Assembly: GCA_029071325.1 (NCBI GenBank)
Contig: JAIEAP010000037.1
Location: forward strand, 1-46,986
Direction: 5' to 3'
Length of the DNA stretch: 46,986 bases
Origin: Lachnospiraceae bacterium
GTDB taxonomy: Bacteria; Bacillota; Clostridia; Lachnospirales; Lachnospiraceae
Below the pieces are notes generated by a model. That model was not told the DNA's origin. It searched no databases and worked only from the letters and a program-made list of their open reading frames with translations. This document shows, one piece after another, positions 30,106 to 38,547 of this stretch. The first letter of the stretch is position 1. Each line of letters starts with the position of its first letter. Position numbers and translations under genes: made by a program.

Positions 30106-32053
30106 GCCTCACGTTAACGTTATTCCTGGGGGTAATGCTCCCTCCGTTGCCTGCAGATACCTCTATGGTATAATATAAGGATGTCCAATTCGCATAGAGA
30201 TCCGTTGTCCTGTCTATGGCAGGGGTAAAATCAAAAAGCTGAAACTCACGGGTTATGGTAACTTCCTTCAGCCATCCGCCAAACTGACAGCCCTCTGCCG
30301 CTGCTGGATCCGCAGGCTTTACCGCCCTGGCTCCGCTCAGCACGATCTGGGGTTTCTGATCCGTATCGATTCCATAAGGCACTTTGTGCTCAAGATCCTG
30401 ATAGAAGGTCACGGTATAATAATTAACCTCTGCCGCTCCTGCTGCACGATCTTTATCTACTATCACATCCACCTGCGTGTCTGTCCGCCCGGATTCCGTC
30501 ACCTCATAGACCCGATAGGTTCCTTCTAGTACATAGGTATTTCCCGGATCATACGAAATAAAATCCACTCTATTTAAGGATAACTGGAAGTTTTTGCGAG
30601 AATCCGCCCATACAGCGTCATCCTTTTTAACCGTGATCTCTACGGGATACATATCTACCGTGCCGATCTCCCAGCCATACCAGTAATCATCCCCGGTATT
30701 ACCGTCATTCACTGCACGATATGCCGCCTGCGCCGCCATAAGATCGCTTCCAGACAAGGCTGCGGTTCCGTCAGAGTTCAAAAACACCACCTTGCGGTCT
30801 GCGGGAAGCGTCCCAAGCGTATCAAAAACTTTATCACTATTATTTTTCACTTCGGGCGTAACATAGGAAGCTCCTCCCTGTGGCGCGGTGGTGTCAATCT
30901 TTAAAGTTTTAAGCATAGTACAACCGCTAAATATATTTTCGCCGTGATATTTCGACCCAACGATCACAATTTTATCCGGCATCTCTACCTCAACCAGATT
31001 ACTGCAGCCCTCAAACGCCCAGCCCTGCAATAATTCCGTTCCGGCAGGCATTTTAATGCTTTTCAGCTTCTCACAGTTTTTAAATGCACTTGACCCTATG
31101 GTCTGCAGGTTTGCAGGCAAAATAATTTCTTCGAGACTGCTGCAGCCCTCAAATCCGCTTTGATCAATGCTTGTCATGCCTTCCGGCAATGTCACCTTCT
31201 CCAGATTTGTGCAGCCTTTAAATGTAGAAGAACTGACCCGCCTCAAAAACTGACATTCCCCAAGAGATACCTCCCGAAGACTGGTACAGCCCTCGAATGC
31301 ACTGCTCCGAATATCTTGAAAACTACGACGGATTCCGCTGTCAACAGTTGGCGCAGCCTCAAACGTCTCCAAACTGGTACAGCCCCTGAAGGTATTATTC
31401 CCAATCATCTGGCAAGTAACACCAATTGTTACTTTTCTCAGATTTGTGCAGCCTTCAAATGCTCCCGTGGAGGACGTCGATTGATCTCCCACGGAAAAGC
31501 TACCGGATGTTGACACCATCACCACTTCCGTCAGCTCTGTACAGTTCGCAAAAGCGCCCGGCTCAATGCTGGGAACCCAATAAACATAATCCTCATGTGT
31601 TACCATAAAAGGAATTTCCAACGTTCCACTTACCGTTGTCCCCTCTGCTGGTCCTAAACATTCAATAGCTTCTCCTGTATTGCCTCCTGTTGATACCCTC
31701 CAGCGCAGTCCGCCTTCGTCAAATACCGTCCCAACCGGAAGCTTTTCTCCTCCGATACTGCCTGGTCTGAGGACATCGGATGCTCTTACATTCTCTTCCT
31801 GAGGTGCATCAGCTTCCTGTAGAATATCGTCCTCCTGAAGATCAACCTCCTGAAGAATATCATTTTCCATCTCTGTAGACAAGATAGATTCTTCTGTCTG
31901 TTCGCCAGTTTCCTCTAAATCAAATGCCTCCGTACTGTCATCTTGTACATTCGCTTCCTCTGCATAAGCAAGTGAACTGCTCTGTCCTGTCAGCAGAATG
32001 CCGACCAACAGCCAGCAGCATAATCTTTTTCCTGTCCCTTTGATTCCCTTCAT
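30038..32053 (-). CDS. BspA-type leucine-rich-repeat surface protein, frameshifted near its 3' end
   Basis: A 671-residue secreted protein. It has a signal peptide (CCWLLVGILLTGQSSSLAYA), an acidic segment (about 30-90), and at least seven BspA-type repeats of the form AFEGCTNLxxVxIxxxxxxIG (about 160-420). Beta-rich modules follow, ending in a flg_new-like repeat (GGWLKEVTITREF). After VRHG (near 30100) the frame runs into about 16 unrelated residues and a stop, while the proper continuation is in another frame. Loss of a GA pair from a GAGAG run would explain it. Probably a cell-surface adhesin. Confidence 0.8.
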   Translation of the reverse strand: MKGIKGTGKRLCCWLLVGILLTGQSSSLAYAEEANVQDDSTEAFDLEETGEQTEESILSTEMENDILQEVDLQEDDILQEADAPQEENVRASDVLRPGSIGGEKLPVGTVFDEGGLRWRVSTGGNTGEAIECLGPAEGTTVSGTLEIPFMVTHEDYVYWVPSIEPGAFANCTELTEVVMVSTSGSFSVGDQSTSSTGAFEGCTNLRKVTIGVTCQMIGNNTFRGCTSLETFEAAPTVDSGIRRSFQDIRSSAFEGCTSLREVSLGECQFLRRVSSSTFKGCTNLEKVTLPEGMTSIDQSGFEGCSSLEEIILPANLQTIGSSAFKNCEKLKSIKMPAGTELLQGWAFEGCSNLVEVEMPDKIVIVGSKYHGENIFSGCTMLKTLKIDTTAPQGGASYVTPEVKNNSDKVFDTLGTLPADRKVVFLNSDGTAALSGSDLMAAQAAYRAVNDGNTGDDYWYGWEIGTVDMYPVEITVKKDDAVWADSRKNFQLSLNRVDFISYDPGNTYVLEGTYRVYEVTESGRTDTQVDVIVDKDRAAGAAEVNYYTVTFYQDLEHKVPYGIDTDQKPQIVLSGARAVKPADPAAAEGCQFGGWLKEVTITREFQLFDFTPAIDRTTDLYANWTSLYYTIEVSAGNGGSITPRNNVNVRHGADQVLCHHPRQRSSYQGDHN

Positions 32054-32242
32054 AGCTTCCCTGCTCCTCTTTCAAAATGGAAATATATCACAATTTAATA
32101 AATTTATTTATATATAATCCATATTATATTGATTTCAGCTAAAAGACAAGTAAAATATACAAGATATTCACAATTAAGTTAAAATTATCCCTGAACTTCC
32201 ACATTCATCTGAAAATCTCAAAGCCGATGCAATATTTTTTCC

Positions 32243-32270
32243 TTGCATTTCTTTTCTAAAATGATATAAT
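32243..32270 (+). promoter_or_regulatory. promoter of tRNA-Gly
   Basis: TTGCAT (32243-32248), 16-bp spacer, perfect TATAAT (32265-32270), 11 bp before the tRNA. Confidence 0.75.
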
Positions 32271-32281
32271 AGGAACAGATT

Positions 32282-32352
32282 GCAGGATTAGTACATCGGT
32301 AGTATGTCAGCTTCCCAAGCTGAAGAGGCGGGTCCGACTCCCGTATCCTGCT
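32282..32352 (+). tRNA. tRNA-Gly (anticodon CCC)
   Basis: A 71-nt cloverleaf: acceptor GCAGGAT/ATCCTGC, anticodon stem TCAGC/GCTGA around the loop TTCCCAA (anticodon CCC), T arm GGCGGGTCCGACTCCCG-like. CCA is not encoded. A T run directly after serves as terminator. It stands alone with its own promoter. Confidence 0.92.
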
Positions 32353-32409
32353 TTTTTTGATGCCAATCGGCAATTCTATAACATTCTCTCATCCATGTAA
32401 TGAGAAAAC

Positions 32410-32461
32410 CATCTCGACTTCGCTTCCGCTTCGTCTCGATGCCTGGCATTCGCCAAGCATC
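32410..32461. repeat. CATCTCGA...TCTCGATG repeat, copy 1
   Basis: A 32-base unit (32410-32441) with CATCTCGA and TCTCGATG ends and a CGCTTCCGCT core, followed by a small hairpin (GCCTGGC/GCCAAGC). The same layout, with about five base changes in the core and a different but again self-paired hairpin, occurs at 46783-46831. Confidence 0.6.
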
Positions 32462-32462
32462 C

Positions 32463-32524
32463 AAAAAGCATCTCAGCCCCAGGGAGAAGAATGAATTTTT
32501 CTCCCTGGGGCTGAGATGCTTTTT
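32463..32524. terminator. 26-bp perfect hairpin downstream of dnaB
   Basis: Arms 32463-32488 and 32499-32524 are perfectly complementary, start with AAAAAGCATC and end with GATGCTTTTT, so the hairpin can terminate on both strands. It lies inside a wider inverted repeat (32400-32410 with 32529-32539) that reaches the dnaB stop codon. Confidence 0.8.
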
Positions 32525-32538
32525 GAACGGTTTTCTCA

Positions 32539-33870
32539 TTACTTTTCCATGTTTGCGAATCTTGTGTACTGCGGCAGCCAGACGAGATTGACAGTGCCGA
32601 TGGGACCGTTTCTCTGCTTGGCTACGATGATTTCGGAGATTCCTTTCATTTCGCTGTCTTTGTTGTAATAATCATCTCGATAGATAAACATAACTACGTC
32701 CGCGTCCTGCTCGATAGCTCCGGATTCCCTGAGGTCTGAGAGCATGGGACGGTGATCCGGTCTCTGCTCTACGGCACGGCTCAGCTGGGACAGCGCTACC
32801 ACCGGTACATTCAGTTCCCTGGCCAAAGCTTTCAGGGAACGGGATATCTCGGATATCTCCTGCTGCCTGGATTCGCTGCTCTTGCCGGACCCGGACATCA
32901 ACTGTAAGTAGTCGATGATGATAAGCTTTAAGTCATGCTCCAGCTTATACTTGCGGCATTTGCTCCGAAGTTCGGAGATAGAAATTCCGGGAGTATCATC
33001 TATGATCAGTTTGGATCTTCCCACATTTCCGGCACCTTCTATGAGCATTTCCCAGTCTGCATCTGTCAACTGGCCAGAACGCAGCTTCTGGGCATCCACG
33101 CGGGATTCCAGAGAAAACATACGGTTTACCAACTGCTCTTTACTCATTTCCAGTGAGAATATCGCTGTAGACTGCTGGGAATGAATCGCCACATACTGGG
33201 CAATATTCAGAACGAACGCCGTCTTGCCCATAGAGGGACGCGCCGCGATCAATATCAGATCGGAAGGCTGCAGCCCTGCCATCTGATAATCCAGATCCAC
33301 AAAGCCAGTAGCGATTCCCGTTACCGCACCCTTCTGCTTGGATGCGCGCTCAATTTTATCCAAAGCGTTGATAACCACCTGCTTGATGGGGACAAAATCA
33401 CCGCCGCCCCGGTTCTGCAGCAGGTTGAATATACTTTTTTCTGTATCTGCCAGTATGTCTTCTACGCTCTCTTTTCCCAGATAACACTCATCCTCAATGC
33501 CCTGAGTCGTCTTGATCAGCTTACGCAGAATGGCCTTTTCTTTCACAATGTTGGCATAATACTTCACATTTGCAGACGTGGGGACTGACGTCACCAGATC
33601 CCGGACAAATTCCAGACTGCTGATCTCTGCCGGAACATCCTTTTCCTTTAATTTGTTCTGTAAGGTGATCAGATCCACCGGCTGTCCCGCGTTGAATAAT
33701 TCCAGCATTGCCTCAAACAGTATCCCGTACTGCTTGTGATAAAAATCCTCATCGATCAGTATCTCGCCTGCGGTCAAAATGGCATCCTTGTCCATGATCA
33801 TGGAACCAATGACGGACTGCTCCGCTTCCAGACTGTTTGGCATGATGCGTTTTACCAATGCCTCATCCAT
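32539..33870 (-). CDS. dnaB: replicative DNA helicase
   Basis: The 443-residue hexameric helicase that opens the replication fork. The N-terminal DnaB domain (about 8-110; NSLEAEQSVIGSM) is joined to the RecA-like core with Walker A ARPSMGKTA (near 207) and the Walker B region LIIIDYLQLM. It follows rplI by 16 bp in a gdpP-rplI-dnaB operon also known from B. subtilis. Named dnaC in Bacillus. Confidence 0.97.
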   Translation of the reverse strand: MDEALVKRIMPNSLEAEQSVIGSMIMDKDAILTAGEILIDEDFYHKQYGILFEAMLELFNAGQPVDLITLQNKLKEKDVPAEISSLEFVRDLVTSVPTSANVKYYANIVKEKAILRKLIKTTQGIEDECYLGKESVEDILADTEKSIFNLLQNRGGGDFVPIKQVVINALDKIERASKQKGAVTGIATGFVDLDYQMAGLQPSDLILIAARPSMGKTAFVLNIAQYVAIHSQQSTAIFSLEMSKEQLVNRMFSLESRVDAQKLRSGQLTDADWEMLIEGAGNVGRSKLIIDDTPGISISELRSKCRKYKLEHDLKLIIIDYLQLMSGSGKSSESRQQEISEISRSLKALARELNVPVVALSQLSRAVEQRPDHRPMLSDLRESGAIEQDADVVMFIYRDDYYNKDSEMKGISEIIVAKQRNGPIGTVNLVWLPQYTRFANMEK

Positions 33871-33886
33871 AATGGATTCTCCTTAT

Positions 33887-34333
33887 CTACTCCTCCGTTA
33901 CCTTTACCGTCAGGACCGCCGTTACCTTAGGGTGTATCTTAATGGGAACCTCGTACATGCCAAAGGATTTGATTGCTTCCTTCAACTGCATCTTCTTCTT
34001 ATCCAGCTCCAGCCCTAACTGCTCCGCCGCTGCATGAGCAATTTCTTTGGTAGACACGGAGCCAAAGGTTCTGCCACCTTCTCCTGCCTTCATTTTCACG
34101 GTCACGGACTTATCTTTTAAGCTATCTGCCAACTGAAGCGCCGCCTGGTAATTCTCCTCCGCCACTTTATCTGCATGCTTATTCTGCAGCTTCAGGTCGT
34201 TTAAGGTCTTATTATTCGCCTCCACACCCAGCTTCTTCGGAATCAACTGATTGCGGGCATATGCATCACTGACGGTTACAACCTCCCCCTTTTTGCCAAG
34301 AGATTTTACGTCTGCCAATAAAATTATTTTCAT
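33887..34333 (-). CDS. rplI: 50S ribosomal protein L9
   Basis: The 148-residue L9 protein: N-terminal rRNA-binding domain (MKIILLADVKSLGKKGEVV, YARNQLIPKKL), a long connecting helix and a C-terminal domain (KTFGSVST-like RTFGSVSTKEIA). The frame opens 30 bases earlier, but the ATG at 34333 has an AAAGGAG site and gives the universal L9 start. It begins 1 base after the gdpP stop codon. Confidence 0.97.
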   Translation of the reverse strand: MKIILLADVKSLGKKGEVVTVSDAYARNQLIPKKLGVEANNKTLNDLKLQNKHADKVAEENYQAALQLADSLKDKSVTVKMKAGEGGRTFGSVSTKEIAHAAAEQLGLELDKKKMQLKEAIKSFGMYEVPIKIHPKVTAVLTVKVTEE

Positions 34334-34334
34334 A

Positions 34335-36380
34335 TTATATGTCTCCTTTCTCAAGCATTTCATCCAAGGTGGTTTCTATGATCCTCTTTGCCTGCAGGAT
34401 CGTACAATCCGTCAACTGGACGCCTGCGGTATTCAGGTGCCCGCCGCCGCCTAAACGTTCCATGATCTTCTGTACGTTAATCTCATCAATGGAACGGGCG
34501 CTGACAAATATTTTGCTCTGGTATTCTGTTAATACAAAAGATGCCTTAATGCCAACGATATTTAACAGCTCGTCAGCGGCCTGCGCCCCTACAATAGTAG
34601 GACTTTCTATCTTATCTGCCGGGCAGATGGAAATCGCAAATGCACCATGGTATACTTGCGCATGGCGCACCACCTCCGCCCGGGCTTTATAGGCGCTCAT
34701 ATCATTCCGCAGCATTTTGCGCACTCTGGTAACCTCCGCTCCGCAGCGGCGCAGATACGCAGCCGCCTCGAAGGTCCGCACACCTGTCTTTATCATGAAA
34801 TTGCTGGTGTCAATGAGGATACCTGCATAAATGCAATCTGCCTCGCTGGCGCCCAGCTTAATATTTTCCGTAAAATACTGCAGCACTTCCGCCACCATTT
34901 CGCAGGCGGAGGAGGCATAGGGCTCTATATAGGAAAGTATCGGATTCTTGATGATCTCACTTCCCTGCCTGTGATGGTCAAAGACAACGATGCTGTCGGT
35001 CTTCTTAAGCAGCTCCGGACATTCGGTGTAACTGGGACGATTGGTATCCACTACCATGACCAGCGTTCCATAGTCTGCCAACTCCAACGCCCGCTCACCG
35101 CTGATAAACATATCCTCCGGATAGCCCTTTTCCTCTGTAAAGCATTCCTTTAAGGGCCGTAAAGACGAAGTAACGTCATTGATCACAATCTGTGCCTTCT
35201 TGCCCAAAACCCTGGCGGCGCAGTATATTCCGATTGCTGCTCCAAAGGAATCTGCATCGGCGATGTGATGCCCCATGATCATAACCCTCTCACGGCTCTC
35301 GATAATCTCCCGCAGCGCATGGGCTTTCACGCGGGCTTTGACACGGGTATTCTTCTCTACCTGCTTGGTGTTGCCTCCATAGTAGGTAATCTGCTCGCCC
35401 TCCTTGAGAACCGCCTGATCCCCGCCGCGTCCCAGCGCCTGGTCGATTGCCATGCGGGCATATTCATAGTTCTTATTATAGGTATCCCCGGTAGAACCGA
35501 TACCGATACTTAGTGTAACCGACATCTCGTTGCCGACCTTCACCATCTTCACATCTTCAATCAGGCTGAACTTATCTTCCTGCAATTGGCTTAAGTACTT
35601 TTTACGGAAAACTATGAAGTACTTGTCCTTCTCCGTCTTACGTATCAGCGCGTCTACCTGTGCAAAATACTTATTCACCCGACGGTCTACAAGCGCCACC
35701 AGCAGAGAACGCTTCACTTCCTCAATGCTGTTTAAGGCTTCCTCGTAATTATCAATATAGACCAGGGCCGCTACCAGCTTCTGCTCTTCATTTTCCTGAA
35801 TGAAGTGATTTAACTCTGTCTCATCGAAAAGATAGATTGCCGTCAGATATTGCTCGGTCTCCTCCATGGATACGATGGCGCTGTTCTGCGTCATTTCCTC
35901 AAAAAACAGTCTGCGCATTTCCACGCGGAAACAATAATCCTGCCACTGTATGCGTATATGCTCCGGGTGTTCTTCCTGCCGTATCATCTGTGTGGTAATG
36001 CCCGGAAAAATCGCGGTGATAGACTTGTGATAATTCTTGTCCTTACCGGTAAGAGCGGCAAATCTCTCATTGATCCACAGTATCCTGCCGTTATAATCCA
36101 ACAGCGCATACGGTATCTCGAACTCATTTAAAAGCTTCTTCTGCACCGTTCCATACTGTGTCGCAAAATTAACCAACCCATGGATCAACACCGGCTTACT
36201 GGCGTGATATGCCACCGTCACTACGACCAGATATACCGCCAGGAAACCGATGATAGTAACGCCTGCTTTCCGGTCCCAGAAAAATATCGGGATATCCAAT
36301 AGAACCAATATGATCGCAAGAAGCAGGGGCCAGTACATATAACTGCGCAGATGACCCTTTAGCTTAATTTTTCTGTTCAT
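34335..36380 (-). CDS. gdpP: cyclic-di-AMP phosphodiesterase
   Basis: A 681-residue membrane enzyme of the GdpP/YybT family, which hydrolyses c-di-AMP and so controls osmotic and wall balance. Two membrane helices (about 15-55), a PAS-like domain (about 80-170), a degenerate GGDEF domain (about 175-310) and a DHH-DHHA1 module follow. The module contains MGHHIADADSFGA (near 375), the DHH motif FDHH (near 455) and GGGHLNTAG near the C terminus. Normal order with rplI and dnaB. Confidence 0.95.
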   Translation of the reverse strand: MNRKIKLKGHLRSYMYWPLLLAIILVLLDIPIFFWDRKAGVTIIGFLAVYLVVVTVAYHASKPVLIHGLVNFATQYGTVQKKLLNEFEIPYALLDYNGRILWINERFAALTGKDKNYHKSITAIFPGITTQMIRQEEHPEHIRIQWQDYCFRVEMRRLFFEEMTQNSAIVSMEETEQYLTAIYLFDETELNHFIQENEEQKLVAALVYIDNYEEALNSIEEVKRSLLVALVDRRVNKYFAQVDALIRKTEKDKYFIVFRKKYLSQLQEDKFSLIEDVKMVKVGNEMSVTLSIGIGSTGDTYNKNYEYARMAIDQALGRGGDQAVLKEGEQITYYGGNTKQVEKNTRVKARVKAHALREIIESRERVMIMGHHIADADSFGAAIGIYCAARVLGKKAQIVINDVTSSLRPLKECFTEEKGYPEDMFISGERALELADYGTLVMVVDTNRPSYTECPELLKKTDSIVVFDHHRQGSEIIKNPILSYIEPYASSACEMVAEVLQYFTENIKLGASEADCIYAGILIDTSNFMIKTGVRTFEAAAYLRRCGAEVTRVRKMLRNDMSAYKARAEVVRHAQVYHGAFAISICPADKIESPTIVGAQAADELLNIVGIKASFVLTEYQSKIFVSARSIDEINVQKIMERLGGGGHLNTAGVQLTDCTILQAKRIIETTLDEMLEKGDI

Positions 36381-36481
36381 TTCTTATATTAATCTCCTGT
36401 TATTCTCTCTCAATCATTACAGTGGTCAATTTCTTATCGACTATTAGTATACTATTTTGGCGCCTAAAATGCAATGTGCAG

Positions 36482-37095
36482 CTGCAGTTTCCGTATGTTG
36501 CGGACTGAATACCGGGGGAGAGACAGACGCATCATTTCTGACATAAGATTCATTCACTGCTTTCCCCGGCTTACAGCCCTGCGCCCGATTGCTGCTCACC
36601 TTATGCTGAAATTTCAGCTGCCGCTGGTATATCATTTGTGATGATTGATGTCTTTTTCACGTTCGAACAATCTTAGGCATCTGTCCGTCTGCGTGAGGAC
36701 ATGCAATCTGCAGGTTTCGTGCTGTTCTTAGCGGGCGTTCTGAGGTGACGTGCAGGCTGCGGACATTGTTTGAGCTCATACCCATAAACATATTATTGTT
36801 TAGAGGCGAGTTTTGGACGCAGCCTGCTCATAGCGATCACCGAAGAACGCCCACTTAGAGCAGCTAGAAACCGAAGCCGCATGTCCGCAGCAGACGGACA
36901 GATGCCGGCAGATTGTCGAATCATAAAAAAGACACCAAACTTATGATATACCAGTGGCAGCGAAATTTACACGCATTGGTTCCATGCAATCTGCCTTAGG
37001 GCTGTAAGTCACAGAGAGCGGTGCACGAATTTCATGATAGAAATAATGCGTCTGTCTCTCCCCGGCATCCGGTCTGCAACATATGGAAACTCCAG
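36482..37095 (+). repeat. giant fold-back element, copy B (614 bp)
   Basis: A diverged copy of the element at 20973-21587, same orientation. It also folds end to end: 36676-36692 with 36890-36906 (17 bp perfect), 36721-36728 with 36857-36864, GGGCGTTCT at 36733-36741 with 36844-36852, and the tip stem 36785-36790 with 36797-36802. Ends are CTGCAG and CTCCAG. The 8 bases on each side match at only 5 positions, so any target repeat has decayed. It lies between the gdpP start and the dus gene, about 105 bp before dus. No ORF of note fits inside. Confidence 0.85.
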
Positions 37096-37199
37096 GTCTG
37101 CGGATTCTTGACAGGCTTTACTCTGATTTCTATAATGTAAACGTTACCTGTTGCCCAGATTCTGGACAACTTAATCCATACACTTACAGGAGCGTTCGC

Positions 37200-38120
37200 A
37201 TGCATTTTTATTTCGCCCCCATGGAGGGAATCACCGGATACATTTACCGCAACGCCTATCATGATTTTTTTACAGAGGCAGATAAGTACTTTACCCCGTT
37301 CCTTACGCCGCACACCAAGCGCAGTTTCAACAGCCGGGAGCGGAACGACCTGCTGCCGGAACATAACCTGGATATGTATGTTGTCCCCCAGATCTTAACA
37401 AAATCCGGGGAGGATGTAGGAATGATTGCCGAAAAGCTTGCAGAATTCGGGTATACGGAGATCAACATTAATGCGGGCTGCCCCTCCGGTACCGTGGTAT
37501 CCAAGGGGCGTGGTGCCGGACTTCTTGCGGATCTTCGGGCGCTGGATTCCTTTTTGGACACGCTCTTTACCTGCACCAGCGCGGCTGTCTCTATCAAAAC
37601 CCGTATCGGCATGGAAAGTCGGGAAGAATTTCCTGATATCCTGAATATTTACAATACATATCCCTTTCGGGAGCTGATCATCCATCCCCGGGTACGGAAG
37701 GATTATTATAACAATACTCCGGATCTTGAAATGTTTGCTTATGCTGCTGCTCACAGCAGCATTCCACTGGTCTACAACGGCGATATCGTTTCCATAGATT
37801 CCTATGAACGCATTTGCCGGGAATTTCCCGATATACATGCCATTATGCTGGGACGCGGCATTCTGAAAAATCCAGGACTGATTGGAGAACTACAGGGAAA
37901 ACCTCCTATTTCCAGGGATGTCCTTTTTGCATTTCATAACCGCCTGTTGGAAGATTACCGGCAGGAGATGTCCGGTGACAAAAACGTCCTTTTTAAAATG
38001 AAAGAGCTCTGGTCATATCTGGGATACAGCCTCCCCGGCGCGGAGCGCACACTGAAAAAAATACGCAAAAGCAGCCGGCTGGAAGAATACACTGCCACTG
38101 TGGCGGAACTGTTTTCTTAA
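37200..38120 (+). CDS. tRNA-dihydrouridine synthase family protein
   Basis: An FMN-dependent tRNA-dihydrouridine synthase of about 306 residues. The TIM-barrel start APMEGITGYIYRNAY, the catalytic-Cys segment NAGCPSGTVVSKGRGAGLL, SIKTRIG and HPRVRKDYY are family marks. The frame is open from 37083, but that part crosses the end of the fold-back element. The ATG at 37200 has a CAGGAG site and matches family starts. Its last codons (GCGGAACTGTTTTC) are themselves a copy of the dispersed GCGGAACTGTT repeat. Confidence 0.9.
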   Translation: MHFYFAPMEGITGYIYRNAYHDFFTEADKYFTPFLTPHTKRSFNSRERNDLLPEHNLDMYVVPQILTKSGEDVGMIAEKLAEFGYTEININAGCPSGTVVSKGRGAGLLADLRALDSFLDTLFTCTSAAVSIKTRIGMESREEFPDILNIYNTYPFRELIIHPRVRKDYYNNTPDLEMFAYAAAHSSIPLVYNGDIVSIDSYERICREFPDIHAIMLGRGILKNPGLIGELQGKPPISRDVLFAFHNRLLEDYRQEMSGDKNVLFKMKELWSYLGYSLPGAERTLKKIRKSSRLEEYTATVAELFS

Positions 38121-38180
38121 AAACAGTTCCGCCGCGCCATTTGCAAAGGCCTTGCGGTGCTTTCCTGGCAGAACTGTCAA
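38102..38180. repeat. GCGGAACTGTT-family inverted repeat at the dus 3' end
   Basis: GGCGGAACTGTTTT and its inverse (about 38103-38134) pair across the dus stop codon, which lies in the loop, making a possible terminator. Bases 38121-38150 repeat, inverted and with one mismatch, the segment 14197-14225. A further half copy (GGCAGAACTGT) lies at 38167-38177. Confidence 0.7.
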
Positions 38181-38193
38181 ACAAAAAAAGACG

Positions 38194-38222
38194 TTGACAA
38201 ACGTCCGGGCGCTTCCTATAAT
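38194..38222 (+). promoter_or_regulatory. promoter of the T-box/tyrS transcript
   Basis: Consensus TTGACA (38194-38199) and TATAAT (38217-38222) with an exact 17-bp spacer: a near-ideal housekeeping promoter. Confidence 0.92.
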
Positions 38223-38228
38223 AAGAGC

Positions 38229-38514
38229 AATGAAAGCAGTTATAGGCTATGATAAGAACCAGTAGCTATGCGTGGAACCTACAGAGAGCAGCCGGCCGCT
38301 GAGAGGCGCAGGGAAATCCATAGCGAATACATCTTGGAGCTTCGCACCCAAAGTTCTGCTCCGACAGGACAAGTAGGCTGCGACGGATTGGCGCCCGTTA
38401 CAAACGCGCAGGTATTGTCGGATACCTGCCAAGGCAGACAGCGTGAGCGGTCTGCGAACAAAGGTGGTAACACGAGACTTCGCCCTCGTCCTTTATGGGA
38501 CGGGGGTTGTTTTT
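38229..38514 (+). promoter_or_regulatory. tyrosine T-box riboswitch with terminator
   Basis: A roughly 285-nt leader ahead of tyrS. The T-box sequence AAGGTGGTAACACGAG is at 38461-38476. The terminator stem CCCTCGTCC/GGGACGGGGG lies at 38483-38507 and is followed by a T run. Stem I contains a candidate specifier TAC (38280-38282, in CCTACAGAGAG), matching tyrosine. Uncharged tRNA-Tyr should stabilise the antiterminator and switch tyrS on. Confidence 0.93.
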
Positions 38515-38547
38515 TTCTTATATTTATAGAAAGGAATGTGATCATTT

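Noticed and set aside
37083-37199. Longer N terminus for the Dus protein
   Set aside because: This part crosses the end of the fold-back element and lacks family similarity; ATG 37200 has a ribosome site.
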